The notes under the pieces: generated by a model
Database searches by the model: none
Told to the model about the DNA's origin: nothing
Seen by the model: only the letters and a program-made list of their open reading frames with translations
NCBI GenBank assembly: GCA_041660965.1
Contig: JBAZVH010000001.1
Span: forward strand, 248,001 to 312,000
Length of the DNA stretch: 64,000 nt
Source: Candidatus Gracilibacteria bacterium
GTDB taxonomy: Bacteria; Patescibacteriota; Gracilibacteria; BD1-5; JAGOOR01
Reading direction: 5' to 3'
Made by a program: the position numbers and the translations under genes
Shown: positions 10,182 to 20,027 of the stretch, in pieces
Layout: each line of letters starts with the position of its first letter
Numbering within the stretch: position 1 is the first letter of the stretch

Positions 10182-10454
10182 CTAAAACGGAACATCCATT
10201 TCAGCAGCAGGAGTCGTGACAGGACCAGTATCTCCTCCTGCATTCTCACGATTTTTATTGTAATCATTTTCTACTACGTAGTGGGTATCGCCATATTGTC
10301 CTGGCTCCTTTCGCTTGAGGACGGTCATATTCACATATCCTTTCTCATTTGCAATTGCTTGCATATCCTCGAGCTTGAGTGAGAGATTCATGATCTCACC
10401 ATACTGTGTGGAAACTGCTTTTGCAGAACCTCCGATGTATTTCTTGTCGGCCAT
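10182..10454 (-). CDS. Small conserved-looking protein with SSB-like C-terminal tip
   Basis: This 90-residue protein has no UGA codon. The first 60 residues look like a compact beta-rich domain (KYIGGSAKAVSTQYGEI, LSLKLEDMQ, YVNMTVLKRK, THYVVENDY). A flexible Gly/Thr/Pro linker and the end AAEMDVPF follow. Bacterial single-stranded-DNA-binding proteins end in a similar acidic tip, D-D-I/V-P-F, which recruits repair and replication enzymes. The tip suggests a protein that acts at single-stranded DNA or competes for the same partners; this is inference from eight residues. The ATG at 10454 was chosen over upstream extension because translation before it is low-complexity. I do not recognise the folded part. 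Confidence 0.65.
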   Translation of the reverse strand: MADKKYIGGSAKAVSTQYGEIMNLSLKLEDMQAIANEKGYVNMTVLKRKEPGQYGDTHYVVENDYNKNRENAGGDTGPVTTPAAEMDVPF

Positions 10455-10482
10455 AAAATAAAAAGTTAAAAATAAAATATAA

Positions 10483-10980
10483 TTATAAAATATGTCTTGG
10501 AACTTCGAACTTTGGAACATCTCTTAATTCATTCTCAATAAATTCTTTATCTAAGCAATCAAAAGGAAAATATCTAAAAGATTTCCCCTCATCACCAGTT
10601 GCTACAAGGGCGTGACTAGCTCATGTTCAATAAAAATGACCTGGTCGCATAATTCACCTATCCTCTGGTGCAACAAGAACTGCTAATGCTTTATAGCCGG
10701 ATCTCTCATCTTTATTTCTTTCAACTTCATCAACTGAAGCAACAAATTCTGAATCACGAGTAGGTTTATTATAAGAAAAAGGAGGTAATTGATCAGATGG
10801 TAAATCACTGGCAAAAGAAAATAGCCGTGGAGAAAGTCTTTGACGACCAAAGAGTCAAAAAGAGAGGGTGATTGCTACTCTATCTTCTCTCCTATTAATA
10901 CTTTGATGACCTTGTGTAATAGCAGAAATGGTCTCTAATTCGAAAGTATTTTTTTCAGGAGCATCTCATGGTGTATGCAT
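10483..10980 (-). CDS. Hypothetical protein
   Basis: This encodes 165 residues with five UGA glycines, so it is invisible under the standard code. It is a soluble protein without signal peptide or helix of membrane length. Recognisable stretches are RREDRVAITLSFGLFGRQRL and RPGHFYGTGASHALVATGDE near the C-terminus, which look like beta strands. No catalytic motif or family is identified. It starts at the ATG at 10980 and stops (TAA) 28 bp before the ATG of the SSB-tip protein gene, on the same strand, so the two may be co-transcribed. Confidence 0.6.
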
Positions 10981-11020
10981 AAAAATAATTTGTAAAAAAT
11001 AAATTTGTTATAGATGATAT

Positions 11021-11050
11021 GGATTCTCGGGTCAAGCCCGAGAATGACGG
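11021..11050. repeat. REP-like palindrome, GGATTCTCGGG family
   Basis: TTCTCGGG and CCCGAGAA form a perfect stem around TCAAG and are followed by TGACGG. The outer ends (GGATTC, AATGACGG) are the same as those of the palindrome at 10121 although the inner stem differs. It lies 79 bp from the 3' end of nusA. Confidence 0.75.
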
Positions 11051-11128
11051 AATCGGAATAGATTTCTCTCGTTAGATGACGATAATAAATTCCTTTCTCT
11101 ATCTTTTCTGCTTTGGCTCTATCTTTTT

Positions 11129-12199
11129 TTATGCCTGTGGTGCCTCCACTTCCACTCCAACCAATCGAATGCGGTACCCAGTCAGCTGTTCAGCAAGACG
11201 GACATTGCCTCCGCTTCGACCGATAGCTCGTACTTCATCTTCTTTTGGAACAGTCACCACTGCTACATCATTTTCATCAAATTGTACATCGAGAATCTTC
11301 GCAGGATTCAGGGCTTGTGCGACGAGCTCACGAGCATTATCAGTATAATTGATCACATCCACCTTTTCTCCGAAGAGCTCTTCCACCACTGCTTTAACAC
11401 GAATACCCTTTGGACCGATGAGGGCACCAGCTGGATCCACTTCTTCAAATTCTGAAGCAACAATAATTTTTGTTTTAAATCCTGCTTCACGGACAATACG
11501 AACGATTTCAATCGTATTATCTTCGAGCTCTGGCGTACTCAGTTCAAAAAGTTTTGCCACAAGCTGAGGATCCTTGCGTGAGAGAATAACTTTTGGATCA
11601 CCCTTCCCTTCATCTTCTACTTTTTTGACGTAAACATACATACGCATTCCTGGTGTGTATTTATCTCGACTCACTTGTTCGCTTCGTGGGAGGAGAACTT
11701 GTGAACCATTGAATTCTACGAAGACACGATCATTTTCGACCATATCCACACGGACATTCACGATATCACCTTGCTTGTCTTTGAAGAGTTCAAAGACTTT
11801 TGCTTTTTCTGAATCACCGATTTTTTGGATAATAACCTGGCGAGCCGCCTGAGAAGCGATACGTCCGAAGACTTGAGGATTATCACGGAGGACATCACTC
11901 GCATCGATTTCGATAATATCACCGATTTCAAATGCGTCAGCATCCTCACCGAGATCAGCACGTGCGATCTGTGTGTGAGGATTTTCTACTGTTTCAACCA
12001 CTTCTTTTTCGACTGTGATCGTGATATCTCCAGATTCAAAATCGAGTTTTACATTGACTGATTCATCTTTATCACCATAGTCTTTTTTGTAAGCAGTACG
12101 AATAGCAGCTTCTATGATTTCGACGAGATCATCACGATGAAGTCATCGTTCAGCGGCTATATGATTAATTGCTACATCGATTGCTTTGAGGTCTAACAT
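11129..12199 (-). CDS. nusA: Transcription termination/antitermination protein NusA
   Basis: This 356-residue protein binds RNA polymerase and nascent RNA and modulates pausing and termination. The N-terminal domain (residues 1 to about 125) includes the helix LVEIIEAAIRTAYKKDYG. An S1 domain follows, then two KH domains with the GPKGIRV and GRSGGNVRLAEQLTGYRI loops. The protein ends directly after KH2, as in the short NusA forms without the acidic repeats. Only one of about 22 glycines is UGA (residue 19), in contrast to the accessory genes. The ATG at 12199 gives a full N-terminal domain; starting at 12001 would delete it. A hairpin terminator of the upstream gene precedes it. Confidence 0.95.
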
Positions 12200-12231
12200 A
12201 TATACATATTAAGAATAGACACATTTTTAGT

Positions 12232-12264
12232 AAAAAAAAGAATCTGGTAACCAAATTCTTTCAT
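12232..12264 (-). terminator. Probable terminator of the gene at 12332
   Basis: On the minus strand, AAGAAT and ATTCTT, with TGG and CCA inside, form an imperfect hairpin that is followed by a run of eight T residues. It lies between the secreted hypothetical gene and nusA. Confidence 0.6.
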
Positions 12265-12331
12265 ACGTTCAAAAATGCCAAATCAGTATACGAAAAAAGC
12301 GGAAAAAAGAAAAAACAGGAATATTGACAGA

Positions 12332-13210
12332 TTACGTATTTATGATTTCAAATACTTTCTCTCCGTCAAAAAGATAGTTTTTTGTGTTATACACAAACCA
12401 GAATACTCTTCCTGGCAACACCTGTTCGTTCTTTCCTATTTTTAGTCTCGTCTGCATATCTTCCCAGATAAGATCAGCATTTGGTATGGTAGAATGAAGT
12501 ACTTTTTGAGTTTTTTCTCGTCCATACCTATCGTAGAGCCAGATTTCATTTTGAGCAGTTGTGAGATAATACGTACCCTCCTGCACACCTCGAACGATAG
12601 ATTGTACCATGAGATTTTGTGGGAGCATAATGCTCTGTTTTCCACTCGTATCATAGAAAAAAACTATACCATTATTCCAAAATAAAAAAAGCCCTTGTAG
12701 TGTATTTTCATAAAAAATAGATCCTGGAGAAATATCTCCTGGCAATGTGTGAGTTTTTTGTGCGATAAGCCCGATTCACACACGATCAATAACTTCCTTT
12801 ACAAGAATGACAGAACGGAGATTGAGCGTTCCTTGTGTAGCGGGCTCTATTACGATATGTTCTGGTTCAAAAGTCCTATTGTCTCCTATAAAAAGTATCT
12901 CAGCATCACCCCGAGGAAGACCAGAAAAAATACATTCTTTATTACTGCAAACGATTGATTTATTCCATGGAAATATAATATGAAATGGATATGACACACC
13001 GAAAAACTGAAAATCATGATATACAAGCCGAGAAGAAATATGGATTTCTGCAGATGTCACGGTATCATCGACGAGGACGGTTAATTGCGAAGTTTTCCAA
13101 AAATATGTCGTCGCGACCATCCATGCTATACCACTGAGTCCGCCTCATACGATGATGATAAGGAGCATATAGGGGAGCACTGTATCTCGCAGAAAAATAA
13201 AAAAACGCAT
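12332..13210 (-). CDS. Membrane-anchored extracytoplasmic hypothetical protein
   Basis: This 292-residue protein has an N-terminal membrane anchor (about residues 13-38, hydrophobic, with one UGA glycine) and otherwise a beta-rich extracytoplasmic part. The first outer domain (about 45-130) resembles a PEGA-like or Ig-like module with the pair CSNKEC. The second half has repeated strand patterns such as GLFLFWNNGIVFFYD, TYYLTTAQNEIWLYD and YLFDGEKVFE, spaced like blades of a beta propeller. No enzyme motif is seen. It is divergent from the delta-prime-like gene at 13297 with a shared 86-bp promoter region. Confidence 0.65.
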
Positions 13211-13284
13211 AAACATAGCAACAGTATATTCACATCTTTATTTTTACAATTTCTAAAGAGTTTTGCGGTATCTCCTAAAATCTC

Positions 13285-13297
13285 TATAATCACTCTA
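13285..13297 (+). promoter_or_regulatory. TATAAT box with leaderless start
   Basis: TATAAT at 13285-13290 is followed after 6 bp by the ATG at 13297. A weak -35 (TTGCGG) lies 16 bp upstream of it. The transcript would begin at or next to the start codon. Confidence 0.55.
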
Positions 13298-14001
13298 TGC
13301 TCTCGGAAAGAATTTCCTCTATTATTGAAACCCTCAAAGCTGGTGGCCAGTCTGCTCCGCTCCTTGTCTCCGAACAGACGGTATGCGATATCATCAGTGA
13401 GCTTTTTCGTGTAGAGATATATACGCTCGATGATCTCGAAGAAAAAGGTATCGCTGATTGTGTCTGGCATGATTGCAGTGACAAAGACGCCAAGGGGCAT
13501 AAAGTAGAATTTGTACGAAAATTTGTCGAAAAGCTCTATCAAAAACCCGCTGGAGATATCTTCGTAGCGATTTTTCTCAATATTGATGCGCTCGCTGATA
13601 CTGCCTATAGTTCGCTTCTCAATATCTTTGAGGAAGTACCAAATCAAGTCTTAATCTTAGTGACGAGTTCTTCTCCTGATAAAATCCTCCCAACACTCCA
13701 GTCTCGTATCGTCACGCTCGATACAGAAGGCATCAACCGTGAACATAATCCGCTTGAATCAGCTATAGAGAATTTTCTTTCCTGACAGCCAGAAGCACTT
13801 TTTGCTCTCACATTAGGCAAAGATTTCAAAAAAGAGCAAGCCCTTTGGGTCATCACCTGATTGCAAAATGCGGTACTGAATGGTACACTCTCTACGAGAC
13901 ATGCGAAAAATATACGAGAAACCCGTCTCCTCCTCGAGACAACGAATACCATCGCCAAATATCTCATCGATAAGCTCCTTATCTCTCTCCTATGCGAATA
14001 G
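13297..14001 (+). CDS. DNA polymerase III delta-prime-like clamp loader subunit
   Basis: This 234-residue protein has two UGA codons. The central part (DIFVAIFLNIDALADTAYSSLLNIFEEVPNQVLILVTSSSPDKILPTLQSR in outline) is the clamp-loader pattern: a hydrophobic strand ending in an acidic residue, then N-x-L-L-x-x-x-E-E-x-P, then T/S-x-x-P-x-x-I-L-P-T-L-x-S-R. The final SRI carries the SRC-like arginine finger, here Ser-Arg-Ile. The P-loop is degenerate, as in delta-prime (HolB). It likely helps to load the sliding clamp at the replication fork. Its last 10 bp overlap the next gene. Confidence 0.75.
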
Positions 14002-14342
14002 TTGCCATCTTTTTTCTCTTGATTACCAAAATAAGTCTCGCGGCTCCGAAGTCGATTTTTGAATGAGGAAATTGTGGAGTTGGTACAGATCAGCTCCGTA
14101 CGTGAAATATTTCCTTTACTCAAATCCCCTGCATCATCATCAGTATCACAAATAACATCCTCGCTCTCGTAGGATATATCAGTCTCGGAGTTATCCTTAT
14201 CTGAGCTCTGATGTATGTCTTTGGTGGCATCAATGAAGAATACAAAAGCAAAGGAAAAGAAGCTTTCATGGCCGCGATCCTCGGAGCTATGCTATCTTGG
14301 TCCGCATGGCTCATTATCAACTTTTTGATCGATAATATCTAA
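13992..14342 (+). CDS. T4SS pilin-like small membrane protein
   Basis: This 116-residue protein has three UGA codons. A signal peptide (RIVAIFFLLITKISLAAP), a short loop with two cysteines, one helix at about 55-78 and a second at about 91-112 are the architecture of VirB2/TrbC-like pilin subunits that accompany PrgI and TraC-like genes in CPR genomes. The motif GGINEEYKSKGKEA between the helices is typical, with a small basic loop. It would polymerise into a pilus or channel across the envelope. It overlaps the clamp loader gene by 10 bp and is followed 4 bp later by another membrane protein gene. The related T4SS genes of this window are at its left edge, 13 kb away. Confidence 0.72.
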
Positions 14343-14346
14343 TCGT

Positions 14347-14811
14347 ATGAACACTCCGATATTTTCATGGGCATTTGCCACTCATTTTCCACGAGGAAAA
14401 CAGTGGTATATGATTGCTATCACCCTTATTTTGACGTTGATTGTGATGAGTTTTATATTGGGTGCCTATGCACTCGGTATCGTCGCTATTCTCTTCGCCG
14501 GCGTCTATCTCCTCTATGAGATAAATATCCCTGATTTGACACAAGTCAGCATCGACATATCTGGTGTATATATCAATGATCAGCTCTATAATTATAATAC
14601 TCTTCGTGAATTCGGCATCATCCGTATCACTGAATGACCAACCATTCTACGTCTTATGACAAAAAACCATCTGATAAATAGCGTGGATGTTTTTATCGAC
14701 CCGAGCATTGATACAGAAACCATTCGTCTCTATCTCTCTCAATATATACCCGATAACGCTCAAATTCATTTTTCCATTATTGATAGAGTGCTTTTGAGTT
14801 TACGTATTTAA
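14347..14811 (+). CDS. Hypothetical membrane protein, two N-terminal helices
   Basis: This encodes 154 residues. Two adjacent hydrophobic helices (about 22-40 and 43-57) follow a short cytoplasmic N-terminus with the aromatic stretch FSWAFATHFPRGKQWY. The soluble remainder is a small alpha/beta domain beginning with VSIDISGVYINDQLYNYNTL. One UGA glycine occurs at about 97. The arrangement, a double helix anchor plus a PH-like beta domain, is common in CPR genes next to secretion pilins, but I cannot name the family. It begins 4 bp after the pilin-like gene and is surely part of the same operon. Confidence 0.65.
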
Positions 14812-14856
14812 AAAAGTGTTGCAAAAACTCAATACACTATCCTAGTTGCCCTCCTC

Positions 14857-15342
14857 CTAAAACTGCACAGGCACATCAAACATCATACTGTTTTGTGGTT
14901 CACCTGATGGGTTATCATTTTTGAATACGAGCATGCCCTGGCTACCAGCTGGCTGAGCTGGAAATGTGAGTGTCGCCGTAAAGGGTACGAAATCTTCTGT
15001 CATCCACTCTCATTGAGCTTGGGCAACAACTGTTGTGATAAGGACATTATTGGCATCGCGGAGCTCAATCGGAAATGATGCTTCGAAATACCACGGACCT
15101 CGAGCTCTACCCATCAGGGTCATTGGGCTTGTAAGGGTCGAATTTGGGAGTGGTGCGGTAACCTCTATCATCGATGAAGCCGTCTCAGTAGTCTCAGGAG
15201 AGAGTTGTGACGAAGGCGGAACAAGAGTATTTGATGGGGCAACATCATCTACTACAGGTGCATGCGTACGCTGCGTCCAGCAAAATGCTACTATGATGAT
15301 AATGATGGCAAGAATGCCAAACCAGGAGAAAGTGCGTTTCAT
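14857..15342 (-). CDS. Gmad2 domain extracytoplasmic protein
   Basis: This 161-residue protein has an N-terminal hydrophobic helix (about 9-22) followed by a Pro/Ser/Thr-rich linker. The domain at about 62-161 contains SPMTLMGRARGPWYFEASFP, GEWMTEDFVPF and NDNPSGEPQN. These are the marks of the Gmad2 immunoglobulin-like domain, first defined next to spore germination proteins and now known in many secreted proteins of non-sporulating bacteria. It presumably acts outside the membrane in adhesion or protein contact. The Cys at the end of the helix (VAFCW) is not in a good lipobox. One UGA glycine precedes EWM. Confidence 0.8.
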
Positions 15343-15412
15343 AAATAGTTTTAAAAGATACCAATACAGTATATGCTGGATGGTATGATTGCAAATATGA
15401 ATAATACATTTT

Positions 15413-16015
15413 TTACCATCTTCCAAGAAATGGATAAATTTGATACATATTCTGGCTCCATGTGGCGTATGTTTGTGCTACAAGATTATTAAGAGCAGTA
15501 TTTTCACTAGGATTGTCCCACAGAAATCCAGGTATATCCCAAGCAATATCTGTAACAACAGTGGCTTCTGATGTTTCTCTACAATTCGCAGGATGAATCC
15601 TTTGCAGATTCATGCCAGGAAAGATGTTCTGCAATATTCCTGTTATATCCATATCATGAGGAACATTTTCTCCTGCAACATATGGGACATCGACCTGGCA
15701 TCAGTCATGTGGGGACAAAAAATACCCCCGTTGTCAGAAAGACGATATTTCCTCGGGCAATAATAGTACCTGTACTCTCTTACCTGTTTCAAGACAGAGA
15801 TTTTGGCTATTCACTTTTTGTGCTAACCTATTTTGTAATACATGATACCTTGTAATAATAATTGGATGGTATGGATATTCCTTCCAAAAGGTTTTCTCGC
15901 CATCTGGTCCTGTTCTTAAAAAACAAAAAGAATCACCTCTCTTTACCCCATCATCATCAGGTGTTGGGTCCCATATAAGCTCCACATCAGGCGGTAATGA
16001 TTCTCTCAAACTCAT
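15413..16015 (-). CDS. Hypothetical protein
   Basis: This encodes 200 residues and two UGA codons join what otherwise look like two ORFs. It starts MSLRESLPPDVELIWDPTP and is soluble, with many aromatic and acidic residues and no signal peptide. Stretches such as TFWKEYPYHPIIITRYHVLQ and TDIAWDIPGFLWDNPSEN suggest a folded globular protein. No motif or family is recognised. It lies upstream of the Gmad2 gene on the same strand with 70 bp between them. Confidence 0.6.
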
Positions 16016-16262
16016 AAAATATTAGAATGCATTATACATACTATTTCAAGAAAGCAATAATTCATTTCCATTTTTGAACTGTGAAATATCTTTGAAACAA
16101 CACTCTATCATATTGACTCTTACTAAGTAAGTATGCATGCTTTATTCTTCGAAGAAATACTTTCCAGGGAGTCAATAAGACAGGCACTTGATTTATGGCT
16201 TACCCGATATACAATGAGGTTTCCCAATTTTTTGGGACTTCTATTTTCTTACCCCTTTCATT

Positions 16263-16682
16263 ATGTTCAAATGACGCATCGTCTCCCGTTCAAATGTAAA
16301 CGGGAAAGTACATTCCTTTCAGAAGGATTTCGATGACTACGATGATTATCAAGAATTTCTCATCGGTCATCCGGAGTTCGACACACAGAATTTTCTCGAT
16401 ACTTTCTGGAATTCGTGGAAGTCGTGGGATCCTTTTCTCACCCCAGAAACTCCTCTTCTTATGGCTGATACGAGATATCTCCCAGAAGGAGTCAATCTCG
16501 ATAAATATGAGCAGAAACGATTTGAAAAACAAATCGCTCTCGAAGAAAAGTCACAAAAACAATCTTCTCTCGAGCGTGCCAAATCGTATCTCGATGGCTA
16601 TATCCTAGAAAATCCTGATGATACCGATGCCAAAAAGGATCTCGAGAAAATCGAAAAAGAACTCAAGGAATTCAAGGAATAA
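16263..16682 (+). CDS. Hypothetical acidic helical protein
   Basis: This encodes 139 residues from the ATG at 16263; one UGA codon follows at residue 4. The frame stays open upstream to a TAA at 16176, so a TTG start at 16188 is possible. The first half is acidic and aromatic (KDFDDYDDYQEFLIG, NFLDTFWNSWKSWDPF). The second half, from about 75, is a long charged helix rich in Lys and Glu, probably a coiled coil. No family is recognised. A strong terminator follows 40 bp after the stop, supporting an expressed single-gene unit. Confidence 0.6.
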
Positions 16683-16725
16683 CGGAGGCCAGAGATACAC
16701 TCATCTCAAAAAGGATCCGAAGAGA

Positions 16726-16755
16726 ATCCCCTGATACAAAAGCAGGGGATTTTAT
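16726..16755 (+). terminator. Rho-independent terminator
   Basis: ATCCCCTG and CAGGGGAT form an 8-bp perfect stem with a 9-bp loop, followed by TTTT. It ends the gene at 16263 and lies before the stop of the convergent gene at 16776. Confidence 0.8.
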
Positions 16756-16775
16756 GCATCTTATCTATCAAAAAA

Positions 16776-17822
16776 CTACTGCGCACGCACTCCCGCCATA
16801 TCTCGGTATAAATCGAGGAAGTCTCTATCGATTGGTATCCCTAAGCTTATTATGACTTTTGATTTTGGGGTACGAGCATGTTGAATAAAATCAATAGTAA
16901 GTATTGGTGGTTTTTTGCCCTGTTTATTTCCTCTACAGATTCGATATCGAATAAAAACTCCATCTCCTACTTCCTCTAAAATCTCCAAATAACGATTGGC
17001 ACGAACATGCCCATCTAATTCGCGAGAAATAATCTTTTTGTGAAGATATTCTAAGATATCCATTACCCATCGTCAGTAAGCAGAAAAATCTGAAATATGT
17101 TCTTTGAGGTGACGAGATTGATACGTTCTTTTTCCGGCGAAAAGCTCTTCTTTCCAGGCCGGAAGCTTCCCCACAGGGGGTCGAAATTTTGAGAGACAGA
17201 GAACAAAGGTATCATGTCGGAGAAGCTCTCGTATTTCGTCGGGTAAATCCTTGCTATCAAAGAATTTTCGATCATTTCGGTGTCTCTCTAACAAGGTATT
17301 CACTTTACTTTGAACATGATTACCCATTTCTATCTGGAGCCCAAGCTGTAATCTTCATTTAGGCATCTGCTGATGTACTATCAAATCAGTTGCAAGATGT
17401 GTATCTGCCATCCTGTCTGCAAGCAAGATATCAGTGATTGGAGTATCTTTTCGGCTCCGAAGGACAGTAAGGAGCAGCTTTTCCGCAAGAGCTAACTCAG
17501 TAAAAAAACCAGGATCCGAAAAATAGCGACTCATGATACGTTCCCATTGATTATGTGTTTTACGAGGATTAAAATCAACCCTTGCTGTACCAGCATGGGC
17601 CAACATCCATCGGAAGAGATGATTCAGTGCCTCATGAGATGGTTCCCCGTTATGAATGCCGTAGAGAGCTGCAAACACTCTCTCTTGAACAGGGGCAAAT
17701 GGTTTTTCGGTATGACCACAGGCCGATTGTATCTTTCGACCAGTACTCTGATTTAGACTCCCATACATACGAAGTAAATGATCTATTCGTTCCCTATCTG
17801 CATTTGGTCATATTTTTCTCAT
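16776..17822 (-). CDS. Hypothetical protein, mostly helical
   Basis: This 348-residue protein is assembled from three stretches that share one frame through UGA codons. It begins at the ATG at 17822 with MRKIGPNADRERIDHLLRMYG. The protein is soluble. The middle part (WERIMSRYFSDPGFFTELALAEKLL) looks helical. The C-terminal third has beta strands (VFIRYRICRGNKQGKKPPIL, KVIISLGIPIDRDFL). The opening region has CGHTEKPFAP and a His-rich turn, not a clear metal site. No family is recognised. It lies just outside the 34-bp direct repeat that bounds the accessory operon. Confidence 0.6.
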
Positions 17823-17927
17823 TAAGAATTTATACCTTTTTTATCTTATTTGTCAAATAGAAATCTTGGCAATTCTCTGATTTTCCGAGTCCCGTCTTGA
17901 GGCAACCCAAAGACCGGAATCTTCCCT

Positions 17928-17961
17928 CAACAAACGCTTTTGTAGTGGCGAAGAGGTGGAT
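17928..17961. repeat. 34-bp direct repeat, left copy
   Basis: A 34-bp sequence beginning CAACAAACGC and ending AAGAGGTGGAT recurs at 21556-21589 in the same orientation with one mismatch. The two copies frame the operon at 18069-21493. The sequence lies inside no clear gene. Confidence 0.85.
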
Positions 17962-18068
17962 ATTCATATTGGCATAAAGTATAAAATTATATACTTGTTT
18001 GAAAATGCAGATTCTCACATGTATATTTTTTAACGCTTAGCAAGAAGGATCGTCTTTTGAGGATGATA

Positions 18069-19619
18069 TTACAAACTGTTTCTATTCATTTTTACCAAAG
18101 CAACAAAAACATCGTAAGCGCTCTGCGATCTATCAAGTATGGATTTTAACCATTGTATACTAAACACCTCATTATTTGCAGATTTTTGCATACGAAATCA
18201 AATTTCAGTTGTTCTATACATATAGGGTATTTCTACCTGTTGGTCAAGATGATGAACGCTGTCTTGATATGATCATCCAAAAAATCCTGTCTCCAAACCA
18301 TTCAGCGTTAGTTCTGAAATGTTTCCATAAAAATCATACAGTCATCGTTCAGGCTCTGTTTGTCATATTTTTTTTATTCAGAACCTATCTCAATAGTTTG
18401 CTGTTTTGAGAAGGCGTTCATACTCTTGTATGCTAAAACTCTGTCTTTTATAAGCATCAGGATGGGGTAGTACTCATCCGTTACAGAGACAATATGCCAT
18501 AGCAATTATTGGTGAAACAAGAGTCATAGGCCTATCTGGATATTTTTCTTGCTGCCCAGATCAATTAGATTGTATAAAATTATGCGTTTCTGATGGCCTA
18601 AATTGTAGCTTCCGTTCGATATCATCTGATGAGATGTTTGCATCAAGTAGTCAGTTATAAAATTTTATAAAATCTGACTGAGAAATAACTCTGTTACTCA
18701 TTCCAAAAGAACTTCCTGGTATATTCACCCATCCTAAAGCTGGGATTTGACTAAATTTTTCCTCAGGACTCACTATTGGTACTACCAGATCTGCGTCAGT
18801 TCATACAATTTGACGAATTATTTGTCTGTCCTCATCTGAAAAATGTTCCAACCAAGCATAAGGACTGCTTGGATTTTTGGTACTATGAGTTCTATATTCA
18901 CCCTCTTGTCGACAGCAATCATCACTCTTATAATTTTTCTTTTTCCAAAATTCGAATAATCTTGGATCTATACCCTCTTTTACGCAGAGTTGATAATCAA
19001 TCGTTTCATCAGCAATCCTCTGTCATTCTATAGATTGAACAGCAAAGTGAATGATAGTTCGCGTAAGTTTAACAGAGTCTCTTACTGCTACTCCTTTGGC
19101 ATCTTCATACATTTTCTTATACCTCGAAAATCTATTATCTTGACTATCAGAATCCCCTTCAGCTTGTATTTTTCTTTCCAGTTCATCCTCAAAGATTCAA
19201 ATTCTTTCTCATATTGACCATTTTTTATACCAGTATGGTATTTTCATGATAGAATGGACAACTCAAAATATATGTCTCCTCAAAAAGTATACTCTGTATT
19301 CAGGAAGCATTTTCCTAAGAAATGAGGACTGAAAAACTCCATTTGTTTCTTTCAGTAAAGCATGCTTTTTGGCTCCCATATGATCAAAGAATTCCCCCAC
19401 ATCACGATCTTGCATAATTTGCTCAGTCTCGTCCGCTCAAATTATCCTGGAATGATAGAGGGGGTGACTAGGGTTACCAAATGTAGTTCTCAGTGGTTCA
19501 TCATATATATCCAATTCGTATCAATTGTGCAATTCACGCGATATAAAAGTGGATCATGAGCGAGGTGTCGAGAGCAAGAGAACACTTGTCTTCTCTGGGC
19601 TACTTGGTTGATTGTCCAT
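18069..19619 (-). CDS. Sulfotransferase fused to an FGE/EgtB-like domain
   Basis: This 516-residue protein reads through about 18 UGA glycines. The N-terminal part is a sulfotransferase: LLLSTPRSGSTFISREL at 14-30 is the 5'-phosphosulfate loop for PAPS (Gly22 is UGA), and YRVYFLRRHIFGVVHSIMK at about 107-125 matches the 3'-phosphate motif. After a helical linker, residues from about 296 (GWVNIPGSSFGMSN) through GLYDFYGNISELT (about 426-438) to GGSY and IGFRM form a formylglycine-generating-enzyme-like (C-type lectin fold) domain. The cysteines used by true FGE near the C-terminus are absent, so it is more likely a binding or EgtB-like domain than a sulfatase activator. The combined protein may sulfate a glycan or small molecule it also binds. 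It overlaps the Nudix gene by 20 bp. Confidence 0.75.
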
Positions 19620-20022
19620 ATTTTTGAATGAAATATAAAGTGATAGCTTCTTTATCAGGTGGAAAAATATCCTCTGGGATATCAGCTACTGAAAAGAACC
19701 TCCATTGATAACATTTTTCTGGTTCCATGAGCTTTATTTCTTCATTTTCGTAGGAGAATGTGAAATTATGATGAATAGAGTGAAAACGCGGTCACTCATA
19801 ATTTGTAGTGCCTAAGAAAAACATCGTATCTGGGTCTAGCTCAATTCCTATTTCTTCATGCGCTTCTCTTACTGCAGACACGATTATATCTTCATCAGGT
19901 TCTCTGTGTCATCCTGGAAGCCCCCACATTCAGTCCCCAAAAACTGACTTTCTCTGACCAAGTAATAATTGTTTTTTGTCATTTATGACAAAGGTCATAC
20001 TTCATTCTTTTATTGGTTTCAT
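19600..20022 (-). CDS. Nudix hydrolase
   Basis: This 140-residue single-domain enzyme cleaves nucleoside diphosphates linked to another group. The Nudix box is complete: Gly, five residues, Glu, then REAHEEIG, in the stretch from WGLPGGHREPDE to IELD. The box glycine is a UGA codon. Ahead of it come the strand MTFVINDKKQLLLGQRKS and W-G-L-P. The substrate is unknown. In this operon it could act on a nucleotide product of the guanylate-kinase-like enzyme, or on the PAP by-product of the sulfotransferase; both are guesses from position. Its 3' end overlaps the sulfotransferase start. Confidence 0.9.
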
Positions 20023-20027
20023 AGTAA

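Noticed and set aside
13126..13647. Long minus-strand ORF opposite the delta-prime-like gene.
   Set aside because: It is a shadow of the plus-strand gene; its protein is low in recognisable features, while the plus-strand frame matches clamp-loader motifs.
15010..15426. Upstream start for the Gmad2 protein at 15426.
   Set aside because: It would place a His/Ile stretch before the membrane helix and overlap the upstream gene; the ATG at 15342 gives a normal N-terminus.
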